From contig CALISG010000022.1 of NCBI GenBank assembly GCA_938042065.1, positions 3,176 through 67,175 on the forward strand: a stretch of 64,000 nucleotides of DNA. Reading direction: 5' to 3'. The notes beneath the pieces were generated by a model. That model did not search any database, was not told where the DNA came from, and was given only the letters and a program-made list of their open reading frames with translations. The stretch is from an uncultured Candidatus Saccharibacteria bacterium. Its GTDB lineage: Bacteria > Patescibacteriota > Saccharimonadia > Saccharimonadales > Saccharimonadaceae. Both the position numbers and the translations under genes were made by a program. Positions within the stretch are counted from its first letter, which is position 1. Each line of letters opens with the position of its first letter. Shown one piece after another: positions 35,123 to 43,527 of the stretch.

Positions 35123-35548
35123 TTAGTCAACAACTTCTACGCCCATGCTGCGAGCGGTACCAGCAACTACCTTGACGGCGCCGTCTAAATCAATAGCGTT
35201 GAGCTGATCCATCTTGGTTTTGGCGATTTCCTCGAGCTGGGCGCGAGTGATTTTGCCGACTTTATCGACGTGCGGCTTGCCGCTGCCCTTTTGGATGCCG
35301 ATAGCACTGCGGATCATGTCGTCGACTGGCTGGCCCAAGCAGTTCCAGGTGAAAGTGCGGTCTTTGTAGACTTGAATGTGCACGATGACATCTTTGCCCA
35401 TCATGCCTTTGGTGGCTTCATTGAATGGATTGATAAAGTCCATCATATTCAAGCCCCACTGGCCAAGCGTCGAACCGACTGGAGGTCCGGCGGTAGCGCG
35501 GCCAGCCGGAATGCGTAACTTTAAGTTACCAATAATTTTCTTTGCCAT
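35123..35548 (-). CDS. rplK: Ribosomal protein uL11
   Basis: A 141-residue protein with the uL11 signature: LRIPAGRATAGPPVGSTLGQWGLNMMDF and the C-terminal rRNA-binding part ITRAQLEEIAKTKMDQLNA...VAGTARSMGVEV. It forms the GTPase-associated centre with 23S rRNA. AAAGGA precedes the ATG. It follows nusG, as in many bacteria, but rplA (uL1), its usual partner, is not downstream: tRNA-Pro comes next. Confidence 0.97.
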   Translation of the reverse strand: MAKKIIGNLKLRIPAGRATAGPPVGSTLGQWGLNMMDFINPFNEATKGMMGKDVIVHIQVYKDRTFTWNCLGQPVDDMIRSAIGIQKGSGKPHVDKVGKITRAQLEEIAKTKMDQLNAIDLDGAVKVVAGTARSMGVEVVD

Positions 35549-35705
35549 AATTTTCCTTTACTAAATATATTGAGAAGCTGATATTTAGTGCGTAACTGCT
35601 ATAGTATAGCGTGTTTTACGAGATTACGCAAGCTAAAGCTCGGCGAGTTGTACGGTTTTGCAGAGCTTCAGCTCTCTTGCTGTGATAGGATTTTTGATTG
35701 GCGGC

Positions 35706-36254
35706 CTAGACTTTTTTGACTTGCAAAGCATCGAGCTCGACTGGCGTGTCGCGGCCGAACATGCTGACCATGATTTTGAGAGTGCCTTTGGCTGAGTCGA
35801 TTTCGCTGACAGTGCCGTCGAATCCCTTGAATGGTCCGTCGATAATGTTGACTACCTCGCCTTCTGTGAAGTCGATTTGGTGTTTTGGATCCTCAACGTT
35901 CATGCGCTTTTTAATTTTGGTAATTTCTGCTTCGGAAACTGGAGTTGGCGAGGTGCCGCTACCGACAAAGCCGGTAACGCCTGGCGTGTTGCGGACGATA
36001 TACCAAGTTTCGTCGGTTAATTTCATCTCGACCAAGACGTAACCCTGAAAAATGATGGCATTGATGATTTTGCGCTTGCCATTTTTGATTTGAACTTGCT
36101 TTTCTTTCGGCACAATGGCATCAAAAATTTTATCAGCCATGTCGATGGTTTGAGCGCGCTGGCGAATGCTTTCAGCGACTTTTTCCTCGTAGCCGCTGTA
36201 AGTATGGATGGCATACCATTGCCGCGAGCTGTCATAACGATTTGATTTTGCCAT
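35706..36254 (-). CDS. nusG: Transcription elongation/antitermination factor NusG
   Basis: A 182-residue NusG: N-terminal NGN domain (WYAIHTYSGYEEKVAESIRQRA ... GYVLVEMKLTDETWYIVRNTPGVTGFVG) and C-terminal KOW domain (FTEGEVVNIIDGPFKGFDGTVSEID). It couples RNA polymerase to ribosomes or Rho. GAAAGGA lies 5 nt before the ATG. It is 10 nt after secE. Confidence 0.97.
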   Translation of the reverse strand: MAKSNRYDSSRQWYAIHTYSGYEEKVAESIRQRAQTIDMADKIFDAIVPKEKQVQIKNGKRKIINAIIFQGYVLVEMKLTDETWYIVRNTPGVTGFVGSGTSPTPVSEAEITKIKKRMNVEDPKHQIDFTEGEVVNIIDGPFKGFDGTVSEIDSAKGTLKIMVSMFGRDTPVELDALQVKKV

Positions 36255-36264
36255 AAGATCCTTT

Positions 36265-36690
36265 CTACTTTGTTCCCATGATTAGTTTGAATAGCCAAGC
36301 GAAGCCATAATCTAGCAAGATAATGACAAGGAATAACGCCGCAGTGAAAACAATCAGCGCGCCAACCATGCCCCAGGTCGAACGGCGGTCTGGCCAGCGG
36401 ACTTGTTTGATCTCCTGCCAGGCGCCGCGGAAATAGCCAGCGATAGCGCTGAGCGGATTGCGGCGGCTTTTTGAGTTTTTTGATTTGCTGGTTTTGCTGG
36501 CGGTTTTGGTTTTGGCGCCAGATGGCCTAGCGGTCTTGGTGTTAGATTTCTCGGTTTGCGCGCGGCCAGCTAGTTCTTTGGCAGTCGCCAGAATGCTCGG
36601 CTTCTTTGGCTTTGCAGCTTTGTCGCCAGCAGTAATGCGAGTGATGCGGTTTTGTGATTTTTGCTTTGATTTACCTTTTGCGGATTTTGC
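36265..36690 (-). CDS. secE: Preprotein translocase subunit SecE
   Basis: A 141-residue SecE: the C-terminal 60 residues have the conserved FRGAWQEIKQVRWPDRRST amphipathic helix and one membrane helix (GALIVFTAALFLVIILLDYGFAWL). The first 80 residues are Lys/Ala/Thr-rich and disordered, an extension not found in E. coli-type or minimal SecE. The GTG start at 36690 has GGAGG 10 nt upstream; the in-frame TTG at 36711 overlaps that site. First gene of secE-nusG-rplK. Confidence 0.92.
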   Translation of the reverse strand, partial: AKSAKGKSKQKSQNRITRITAGDKAAKPKKPSILATAKELAGRAQTEKSNTKTARPSGAKTKTASKTSKSKNSKSRRNPLSAIAGYFRGAWQEIKQVRWPDRRSTWGMVGALIVFTAALFLVIILLDYGFAWLFKLIMGTK

Positions 36691-36747
36691 CACGATAGTG
36701 TTTCCTCCCAAATTAAATAGCCTGGTATGTCCCAGACTGTCAAGCTA

Positions 36748-36776
36748 ATTATACGACTGCCGAACGAAAATAGCAA
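36748..36776 (-). promoter_or_regulatory. Promoter of secE-nusG-rplK
   Basis: Minus strand TTGCTA, 17-nt spacer, TATAAT. It predicts a leader of about 50 nt with a ribosome site, unlike the leaderless promoters nearby. Confidence 0.75.
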
Positions 36777-36801
36777 GCGATTTCGTGTCTTTTCTGAAGC
36801 G

Positions 36802-38436
36802 TTAAGATTTATTCTTTTTAACGGCGGGCAGCGAAAAGCTAAATGTTGATCCATGATTAAGGCGGCTTTTGAGTTTGATCTCGGTTTTGAGCTTGAGAGC
36901 GAGTTTGGCAACGACGTAAAGCCCTAGCCCGGTGCCGCTGGTTTCGCGGGTGCGGTAATCTTCGCTGCGCCAGAATTTTTGGTATAAGTGTGCTTGGTCG
37001 CTGCGGCTGATGCCGATGCCAGTATCTTTGACGGCAAAATTGATGGTGTCGTTTTCGCCTGGCTTGACGATGATGGTGACGCCGCCCTTTTCGGTATAGC
37101 GGATGGCATTGTTGATGAAGTTTTGCAAGACTTCTTTGAGGTAAAGGCGGCTTTGGTTAACCTGGCCGACCTGCGGTGCAATATCTATATCAAAGGTCAA
37201 TGATTTGTCAGCGGCTTGCGGCGCGTATTCGGCGTATAGTTCATCAATTAGCGCTTGGACGTCGATGTTTTCCGGCTCGTCAGCGACACCGCGTTCAGCA
37301 CGGCTCAAGGTCGAGAGATCGTTGACCATTCGCGCCAAAAATATAATTTGCTCGTGAGCAGTGCTGATGCCATTGATTAATCTTTCTTTTGGAATGTCGG
37401 GACGCTTAATCATCAGTGAGACATTGCTCAGCGATCCTTCGGCAATAGTTATCGGGGTGCGCAGCTCGTGGCTGACAACCGAAATAAACTCGTCGCGCTC
37501 GTCGTCGAGAGATTTTTGCTTGGTGATATCGCGCAAGATGATTACATAGCCATCGTCGCTAACGCTGTTGGTGCTGCGAATTGGCGAGTATGTTGCGCCG
37601 AGGCGAATGCTTTCATTGGATATTTTGGCAGTTAGATCATCGCGGAATTGCGTAGTTTTGGCGGAATGCAGCTTGTCAGCGAACTTGAATGGCTCTTTAT
37701 TATTATCGACAATCGAAATAAAATCGTCAATACATTTGCCAGCGAGATCGGTATTAGTATCAAATAGGTTTAGTGCCGAGGCGTTGTATAGCGAAATGAT
37801 ACCGTTTCTATCGGTGCTAATAATAGCGTCAGAGAGGTTGTTGACGATAGTAACGATGCGATCGCGCTGCAGACGCTCGGCGGTTTGGCTGCGCAAGAGT
37901 TCGGCTTGATCAATCGCCTGAGCTGAAATGACCATCTTGACCATGTAGCTTATAATGAGCGTACCCAAAAAGTGGATGACGATAGACACAACTTGTTTGT
38001 CGTCGCTAGCATGAATAATAACACTGCCCGAAGCGGCAACAAACAGAGTTGCAATGCTGATATTGATGCCCGCCTGACCCAAATAAACAGAGCTAGCTAG
38101 CAACAGCGCCGACCAGGTGTAAATCAGCGGCATATCAAAACCTGAAACTGTCAGCACATAAACTAACGCTAGAATATGATAACTAATGAGTCCGATAATG
38201 TAGCCAGTATGCTGCCGCACCGTGAAAAATTGCCAAAAGCCGATGATGACCCAACAGATATTAACCACGTAGAAAGCATACATATTCACTGCTGTCGGCT
38301 TGCCGAGCGGCGAGAATTGCATGAAGACGCTGTACGCCACTAATAGCAGCGGAATCAAAAGCGCTATCCAGCGAATAATCTTCATGCGATGCGTTGACGG
38401 ATCGATGTTTATATAATCTTTGACTTGGCCACCCAT
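36802..38436 (-). CDS. Multi-pass membrane histidine kinase with PAS domain
   Basis: A 544-residue kinase: about six membrane helices in 17-172 without a large loop (a membrane-embedded sensor module), PAS domain about 190-310 (IVTIVNNLSDAIISTDRNGIISLYNASA), HisKA with H323 (VSHELRTPITIAEGS), HATPase_c with FINNAIRYTEKGG, KDTGIGIS and GTGLGLYVV. No response regulator gene is adjacent, so it is an orphan; the CheY-like protein at 11194 is one candidate partner. TATACT lies 10 nt before the ATG. Confidence 0.9.
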   Translation of the reverse strand: MGGQVKDYINIDPSTHRMKIIRWIALLIPLLLVAYSVFMQFSPLGKPTAVNMYAFYVVNICWVIIGFWQFFTVRQHTGYIIGLISYHILALVYVLTVSGFDMPLIYTWSALLLASSVYLGQAGINISIATLFVAASGSVIIHASDDKQVVSIVIHFLGTLIISYMVKMVISAQAIDQAELLRSQTAERLQRDRIVTIVNNLSDAIISTDRNGIISLYNASALNLFDTNTDLAGKCIDDFISIVDNNKEPFKFADKLHSAKTTQFRDDLTAKISNESIRLGATYSPIRSTNSVSDDGYVIILRDITKQKSLDDERDEFISVVSHELRTPITIAEGSLSNVSLMIKRPDIPKERLINGISTAHEQIIFLARMVNDLSTLSRAERGVADEPENIDVQALIDELYAEYAPQAADKSLTFDIDIAPQVGQVNQSRLYLKEVLQNFINNAIRYTEKGGVTIIVKPGENDTINFAVKDTGIGISRSDQAHLYQKFWRSEDYRTRETSGTGLGLYVVAKLALKLKTEIKLKSRLNHGSTFSFSLPAVKKNKS

Positions 38437-38478
38437 AGCTATTATTAGTATAACCGCAAAGGCAATTTATGAAAAGAC

Positions 38479-39186
38479 TTAGACGATTGGAGTTTGGCGC
38501 TTGAGCTGCTGCCGGTGGAGTCGGTAGCGCGTGTCGTAGCGTTCAACTTCGCGCCAAAAGGCTGCGGAGTGATTCATATGGCGAGTGTGGCAGAGCTCGT
38601 GAATCAATACATACCGAATCAATTCATCGGGTAGCTTCATCAAAGCAATGTTGAGGCTAATCGTTCCGTTGGAGCTGCAGCTGCCCCATCGGCTGCCGGC
38701 GTGGCTGAAGCGAACGCGCTGGTAAGAGAAGCTATGGATCCGAGCTAATTCTTCTAGTAGCGGCGGTAAGTATTTTTTGGCGTCGCGGCGCAAGATCTTG
38801 ATTGCTTCGTCGCGGATTTGCTGTTGAAGTTCTTGGTCTTCAAGCGAAAATTCGGGCGGCAGCTTGACTAGCAGTTTGCCGCGCATGGTACGAATTTCCG
38901 GCTGTTTGATCATCTGTGTCGGCACGATAGCTAATTGATGGGTTTTGCCGATGAGCTGCCCGTCGTGATACGGCTGGGCGATGGACGAATCTTTGGCTAT
39001 TTTGCGCAAGTCTTCGCGCGACTGTTCAATAAACGAGCAAATAAACGCTAGCGGTACTAGCCGGCCGCTAGTAACGACGAAGCGCCCGTCGGTGCCGAGC
39101 TTGATGCGGGTGTAGCGAGTAGCGCGGCGCATGATAGCAATCTCGCCGAACTCCGGATCGTCGATAGTTTGGGGTTTAGTAGGCAT
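38479..39186 (-). CDS. YgjP-type (DUF45) metallopeptidase
   Basis: A 235-residue protein of the YgjP/SprT-like M48-related group: RVRFSHAGSRWGSCSSNGTISLN (the conserved SRWGSCS segment) and the zinc site VLIHELCHTRHMNHSAAFW (HExxH plus a third His). Physiological substrate unknown. It starts 5 nt after the stop of the upstream P-loop gene and lacks its own ribosome site, so translation is probably coupled. Confidence 0.88.
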   Translation of the reverse strand: MPTKPQTIDDPEFGEIAIMRRATRYTRIKLGTDGRFVVTSGRLVPLAFICSFIEQSREDLRKIAKDSSIAQPYHDGQLIGKTHQLAIVPTQMIKQPEIRTMRGKLLVKLPPEFSLEDQELQQQIRDEAIKILRRDAKKYLPPLLEELARIHSFSYQRVRFSHAGSRWGSCSSNGTISLNIALMKLPDELIRYVLIHELCHTRHMNHSAAFWREVERYDTRYRLHRQQLKRQTPIV

Positions 39187-39191
39187 ATTAT

Positions 39192-39758
39192 TTATTGGAT
39201 ACTGATGCCGCGGCGGCGAACCTCGGGGCGCTGCCTGGCTAAGCTAGTCATTGGCCGGCTAGGACGATTACTATCGCCGAGACGAGCTAATACAGTACGC
39301 GCTTGAGTTTTGTATGTGTGTTTGCCGCTGATAACGACTGGTTTCTCGATAGCGTTTGGTTCGGTGAAACTCTTGACGGCGGCATCAAAGTTTATAGTAT
39401 CTAGCGAGTGGCCTTTTTGAATGCGGCGCCGGCAAGTTGCTTCATCGGTCTGTACCCAAATAATAAGCGGCTTATAACCATGCCCCTTGGCCCAGCGTGC
39501 AAACTCGGCGCGGCGGACGCGGCTTAAATTGCCGTCTTCATAAATAAAAGTTTGCTTGGTGCGTGCTATCTCGGCCAAAAATCGCTGGCAGACCTCCTCG
39601 CTGGCATTGCTATCTAGGCTGTGCTCGCTAATAAATTGCGAATCAACAAACGGCGCATTAAACATCTCAGAAAATTGCTGCGCGAAAAATGTTTTGCCGC
39701 TGCCTGGCAAGCCAACCATCATGATAGCGTGCGGATGAGAGATAGAACTAGGATTCAT
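39192..39758 (-). CDS. P-loop kinase-like protein (zeta-toxin/AAA-33 type)
   Basis: A 188-residue protein with Walker A MMVGLPGSGKTFFAQQF at about 14-30, VDSQFISEH, FIYEDGNLSRVRRAEFARWAK and IIWVQTDEATCRRRI, as in the AAA_33/zeta-toxin-like ATP-binding phosphotransferases. Substrate unknown; no antitoxin is adjacent. The start at 39758 is set by TATAAT 6 nt upstream (leaderless). Confidence 0.7.
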   Translation of the reverse strand: MNPSSISHPHAIMMVGLPGSGKTFFAQQFSEMFNAPFVDSQFISEHSLDSNASEEVCQRFLAEIARTKQTFIYEDGNLSRVRRAEFARWAKGHGYKPLIIWVQTDEATCRRRIQKGHSLDTINFDAAVKSFTEPNAIEKPVVISGKHTYKTQARTVLARLGDSNRPSRPMTSLARQRPEVRRRGISIQ

Positions 39759-39813
39759 AAAATTATTATAGGTAATGGAACTTAAAACTGCAATTATGCA
39801 CTTATGTGGTTTG

Positions 39814-39888
39814 TGGCAGGGGCATGAGGAATCGAACCTCAATCTACGGTTTTGGAGACCGTTATACTAGCCGTTGTACTATGCCCCT
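39814..39888 (-). tRNA. tRNA-Trp(CCA)
   Basis: Acceptor AGGGGCA/TGCCCCT, anticodon stem ACGGT/ACCGT with loop CTCCAAA (anticodon CCA), T-arm GAGGTTCGATTCCTC, encoded CCA. It reads only UGG, in agreement with UGA as a stop. Confidence 0.95.
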
Positions 39889-39923
39889 TTACGCTTTCCT
39901 ATTATAGCATAGCGAAATGCTTT

Positions 39924-40916
39924 TTAGATATCATCAATGGCGATATCTTTAGGTTGATCTTTTTTGACGCGGACGGCACGCTTGAAGCGGCGATTAGCGG
40001 TTTCATCAGCAGTATGCGGAATCGGCGGCAGCGACAGTAGGCGTTCGGATTTTTCTTTGTCGTCATCGAGACTAGAGACAGCTTCCACGAAAAATTTATC
40101 AATTAACCATTCGCGCCCCGGCGGAGTTTGCCCGGTGACAGTAATACGCCAGCGCTCGTCGCCCCATTTATCGATATTGGTAATTCGCAATGGGTGCGCT
40201 AGCATCATCGTGCCCTTTGGAATGGCGGCGATAATTCGGCGGATAGCAGCGACGCCGGCTCGCTTGTCGCGAACGAAAATATCAACAGCGATCGTGCGTA
40301 CACCATGCGGCGTGACGCGGGCGCCAGTGATGTTTTGGTTGTGAACGGTGATGACTTCGCCATTGAGAGCGCGAATACGCGTCGAGGTCAGCGTGAAGCG
40401 CTCGACAACGCCGCTCAAGTCCGTGAATGGATCGAGCTTGACGAAATCGCCTATCTTGTACCAGTTTTCTGAAATCATAATCGCGCTAGCGGTCAGGTCG
40501 CGCAACACGATACCGATAGTTTGTCCGGCCACCAAAGCAAACATAGCACCAGCACCAATAGCGGCTAGCCCGCCGGAGGTGCTAGAATTGGCGGCGGTTG
40601 GGCTGAGGATTCGCCAAGCGATATAACCAACCGATACTACCACTAGTGTGCGAATGATAGCAATAGACACGCTCAGGTATGTTTCGGTTTGCCGCAACCG
40701 AGTGACGCGCGCTTCGTCTGATTCATTGTCGCTGCGGCGGCCGATACGTTGTGCTATGAAAATCAAGCCGCGCGCTAGGAACTTACTTAACCAATAAGCA
40801 GCAATCATCGACAAAACTAGTACTAGCAGCGAGCGAAAAGCATTCGGCGATACTAGCAGGCTCTTTAGATCGTTAATTACCGAAGTTGATATTGCACTAT
40901 CCATGCTTACTATCAT
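39924..40916 (-). CDS. Small-conductance mechanosensitive channel (MscS family)
   Basis: A 330-residue MscS-like channel: three membrane helices (about 30-48, 92-110, 119-145), the pore-lining glycine/alanine-rich helix GGLAAIGAGAMFALVAGQTIGIVLRDLTASAIM and the following beta domain (YKIGDFVKLDPFTDLSGVVERFTLTSTRIRALNGEVITVHNQNI). It releases solutes on osmotic downshift. The start could be 40916 or the ATG at 40904. Confidence 0.92.
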   Translation of the reverse strand: MIVSMDSAISTSVINDLKSLLVSPNAFRSLLVLVLSMIAAYWLSKFLARGLIFIAQRIGRRSDNESDEARVTRLRQTETYLSVSIAIIRTLVVVSVGYIAWRILSPTAANSSTSGGLAAIGAGAMFALVAGQTIGIVLRDLTASAIMISENWYKIGDFVKLDPFTDLSGVVERFTLTSTRIRALNGEVITVHNQNITGARVTPHGVRTIAVDIFVRDKRAGVAAIRRIIAAIPKGTMMLAHPLRITNIDKWGDERWRITVTGQTPPGREWLIDKFFVEAVSSLDDDKEKSERLLSLPPIPHTADETANRRFKRAVRVKKDQPKDIAIDDI

Positions 40917-40990
40917 GCACCGTTTGCAGCAAAAAATCTATATGTTTTCACGATAATTTTTCACAAAATTTTACAAAATGCTTATTTTTG

Positions 40991-41020
40991 TTGCAATCAT
41001 AAGCAAAAAAGCGCTATACT
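40991..41020 (+). promoter_or_regulatory. Promoter of the alpha-glucan operon
   Basis: TTGCAA, 18-nt spacer, TATACT. It is 5 nt before the ATG of a 14-codon ORF (41026) and 57 nt before the glycosyltransferase start. Confidence 0.7.
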
Positions 41021-41025
41021 GTTAA

Positions 41026-41070
41026 ATGAACAACATAAGGGAATGGTTAGGCTACGGCATGACCGAGTAG
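41026..41070 (+). CDS. 14-residue leaderless upstream ORF
   Basis: ATG 5 nt after the -10 box, encoding MNNIREWLGYGMTE and a TAG stop 7 nt before the ATG of the glycosyltransferase gene, which has no ribosome site of its own. The mRNA would therefore be entered at this leaderless start and the next gene reached by reinitiation. It could be a leader peptide that regulates the operon. Confidence 0.4.
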   Translation: MNNIREWLGYGMTE

Positions 41071-41077
41071 AATTTTT

Positions 41078-42304
41078 ATGAAGATATTAATGTTAGGGTG
41101 GGAACTCCCGCCGCACAACAGCGGAGGTCTCGGTGTCGCGTGTTATCACTTATCTAAGGCGCTTGCTCAGCGGGGTGCGTCAATTGATTTCGTGCTCCCC
41201 TACACTGCAAAGTACGATGATATTGATTTCTTGAATATTTACTCGGCGACCGAGCTGCCGCCATTTCATGGCGATAAGGCGTTGAATTCTTATGGCGGCG
41301 GCGCAGTGACGGCACGTAATCTCGATGAAGTCCCGGCTGGTGATTTGACGACCATGCGGGGCGTGCAAAAGCAATATGTTGGCTATGTCGAGCAGCTGGT
41401 CGATCGGATTGACAAGCCGGATGCTATCCATGTCCACGATTGGCTAACGATGGAAGCTGGCATGCGCGCCAAACAATTAACCGACGCGCCGCTAATCGTT
41501 CATGTTCACGCTACGGAATTTGACCGCGCTGGTGCTAGCGAATTTGGCAACCCTGTCATTCACGAGATTGAATATAACGGTCTAATGATGGCTGACCGAA
41601 TCATTGCTGTTAGCAATATTACTAAGGGAATTATCGTTCATAAATACCATATTCCAGCTGACAAAATTGAGGTCGTACACAACGCAATTGATGCTAGCTC
41701 GCTGATTAACTACGACTATGACCGGCGGACTTACAAGTACTTAGAATTACTTAAGGATGAAGGCTATACGGTGGTATCGACAGTGACGCGCTTTACAGCG
41801 CAGAAGGGCCTGGTGCAGCTGATGCGCGGTTTTGCCAAGGCCTGCCAGCAGCACGACCGCTTTGCTTTTTTGCTAGCTGGCGACGGCGAGCAGCGCGACG
41901 AGCTGATTCGGATTGCTGCTGACCATGGGGTTGCTGATAAAGTATATTTTACAGGTTTTGTCCGCGGCAAGCAGTGGCGCGACGCTTATCGCGTGTCGGA
42001 CGTCTTCGTGATGAGCTCGGTTAGCGAGCCGTTTGGCTTGGCCGCACTAGAGGCGGCACATTATGATACAGCGCTAATCGTGACTAACCAGTCTGGTGTT
42101 GGCGAAGTTCTCGATACGGTTTTTCGTTATGATTTTTGGGATACGCATAAGTTGGCTGATCAGCTAGTGGCTTTGGCTAAATCGCCGCAATTGCTAAACG
42201 ATATGAAGCGCGGTATCAAGTCGGAATATGCTCGTATCAGCTGGGACGACGTCGCTAGCAAGTGCTTATCAATTTATAGCCGCACTCAGAAAGGAGCCAA
42301 ATGA
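41078..42304 (+). CDS. GT4 glycosyltransferase, glycogen-synthase-like
   Basis: A 408-residue GT-B enzyme with features of GT4/GT5 alpha-glucan synthases: LGWELPPHNSGGLGVACYHL (compare K-T-G-G-L), HVHDWLTMEAG, VSTVTRFTAQKGLVQLM, and E-x7-E in SEPFGLAALEAA. In an operon with GH57 and GH15 enzymes it probably makes an alpha-1,4-glucan or a maltosyl/trehalose-type glucoside. Its stop overlaps the next ATG by 4 bases. Confidence 0.85.
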   Translation: MKILMLGWELPPHNSGGLGVACYHLSKALAQRGASIDFVLPYTAKYDDIDFLNIYSATELPPFHGDKALNSYGGGAVTARNLDEVPAGDLTTMRGVQKQYVGYVEQLVDRIDKPDAIHVHDWLTMEAGMRAKQLTDAPLIVHVHATEFDRAGASEFGNPVIHEIEYNGLMMADRIIAVSNITKGIIVHKYHIPADKIEVVHNAIDASSLINYDYDRRTYKYLELLKDEGYTVVSTVTRFTAQKGLVQLMRGFAKACQQHDRFAFLLAGDGEQRDELIRIAADHGVADKVYFTGFVRGKQWRDAYRVSDVFVMSSVSEPFGLAALEAAHYDTALIVTNQSGVGEVLDTVFRYDFWDTHKLADQLVALAKSPQLLNDMKRGIKSEYARISWDDVASKCLSIYSRTQKGAK

Positions 42305-43527
42305 TGAGTAAAAAACGCGGAGTGGTTTTGTATCTGCATATGCATCAACCGTGGCGGGTTCGCGAATATTCGGTGTTTGATATCGCGGATCGGCATGATT
42401 ATTTCGATAATTTCGATGATAAATATCGCAGCAACCGCTTTATTTTTGAGAAAGTTGCTGATAAGTCGTACCGGCCGATGCTGGCATTGCTGCGCAAATT
42501 ACTGGCTGCGTATCCAGATTTTTGCGTGTCGCTATCGGTGACTGGTACATTGTTAGACCAGGCTGAGCGCTGGGCGCCAGACGTGATCGATTTGCTGCGC
42601 GATATTATCGCAACTGGCCGCGTCGAAATCGTCGGCGAAACTTATTACCATAGCTTAGCGTTTTTCTATAGCCGCGATGAATTTCAGCGGCAAGTTGATA
42701 TTCATCGCCAGAAGATTCACGATCTGTTTGGCGTCGAAATCACCGCTTTTCGCAATACCGAGCTGAGTTACAATAACGAGCTAGCCGAATGGGCTGACCA
42801 GCAAGGCTACAAAGGTATTATCGCTGAGGGCTGGGATAAGGTTCTCGGTTGGCGCAACGCTAATTACATGTACCGGCCAGCTGGCGCAAAAAATGTCAAA
42901 TTATTGTTGAAAAATTACCGTTTGAGCGATGATATCGCTTTTCGTTTTAGTAATCGCGACTGGGAATCGTATCCGCTGACTTCCCCGACCTATGTCGATT
43001 GGGTTGACGCAAGCATGGGCCACGACGGCGAAATAATTAACTTGTTTATGGATTTCGAGACTTTTGGTGAAAATATTTGGGCGGACACAGGCATTTTCGA
43101 GTTCTTTGCTGACTTTGTTGAGCGTTGGCTGGGGCGTTACAACCATACTTTCTACACGATTAGCGGCGCCTGTCAAGCGCTAGAAGCGCACGACGAGATT
43201 GACTGCCCGCAGACGACTACTTGGGCTGATACCGAGCGCGACTTGTCAGCGTGGCTAGGCAATAGTATGCAGCACGAAGCAATGCGCGATCTCTACGCTA
43301 TGGAAAAGGATGTGCTTGGTTCGGGTGATCTTGGCTTGATAGCTGACTGGCGGCAGTTGACGACCAGTGACCATCCGTACTACATGTGTACTAAGTATTT
43401 TAATGACGGCGACGTGCATGCGTATTTTAGTCCGTATGATTCGCCGTACGACGCGTTCTTGTATTTCATGAATGCGTTGCGCGATGTGCGCTACCGATTG
43501 CATGAACATAATATCGCGGGGTATTGA
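42301..43527 (+). CDS. GH57 family glycoside hydrolase / alpha-glucan enzyme
   Basis: A 408-residue GH57 protein: region 1 LHMHQPWRVRE, nucleophile region AFRNTELSYNNELAEW (Glu), acid/base region LFMDFETFGENIW (Asp-x-Glu), and DTERDLSAWLGNSMQHEAMRDLY. The family contains amylases, 4-alpha-glucanotransferases and branching enzymes; which one is not decided by these motifs. AAGGAG precedes the tandem ATGATG; 4-base overlap upstream and a TGATG junction downstream. Confidence 0.9.
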   Translation: MMSKKRGVVLYLHMHQPWRVREYSVFDIADRHDYFDNFDDKYRSNRFIFEKVADKSYRPMLALLRKLLAAYPDFCVSLSVTGTLLDQAERWAPDVIDLLRDIIATGRVEIVGETYYHSLAFFYSRDEFQRQVDIHRQKIHDLFGVEITAFRNTELSYNNELAEWADQQGYKGIIAEGWDKVLGWRNANYMYRPAGAKNVKLLLKNYRLSDDIAFRFSNRDWESYPLTSPTYVDWVDASMGHDGEIINLFMDFETFGENIWADTGIFEFFADFVERWLGRYNHTFYTISGACQALEAHDEIDCPQTTTWADTERDLSAWLGNSMQHEAMRDLYAMEKDVLGSGDLGLIADWRQLTTSDHPYYMCTKYFNDGDVHAYFSPYDSPYDAFLYFMNALRDVRYRLHEHNIAGY

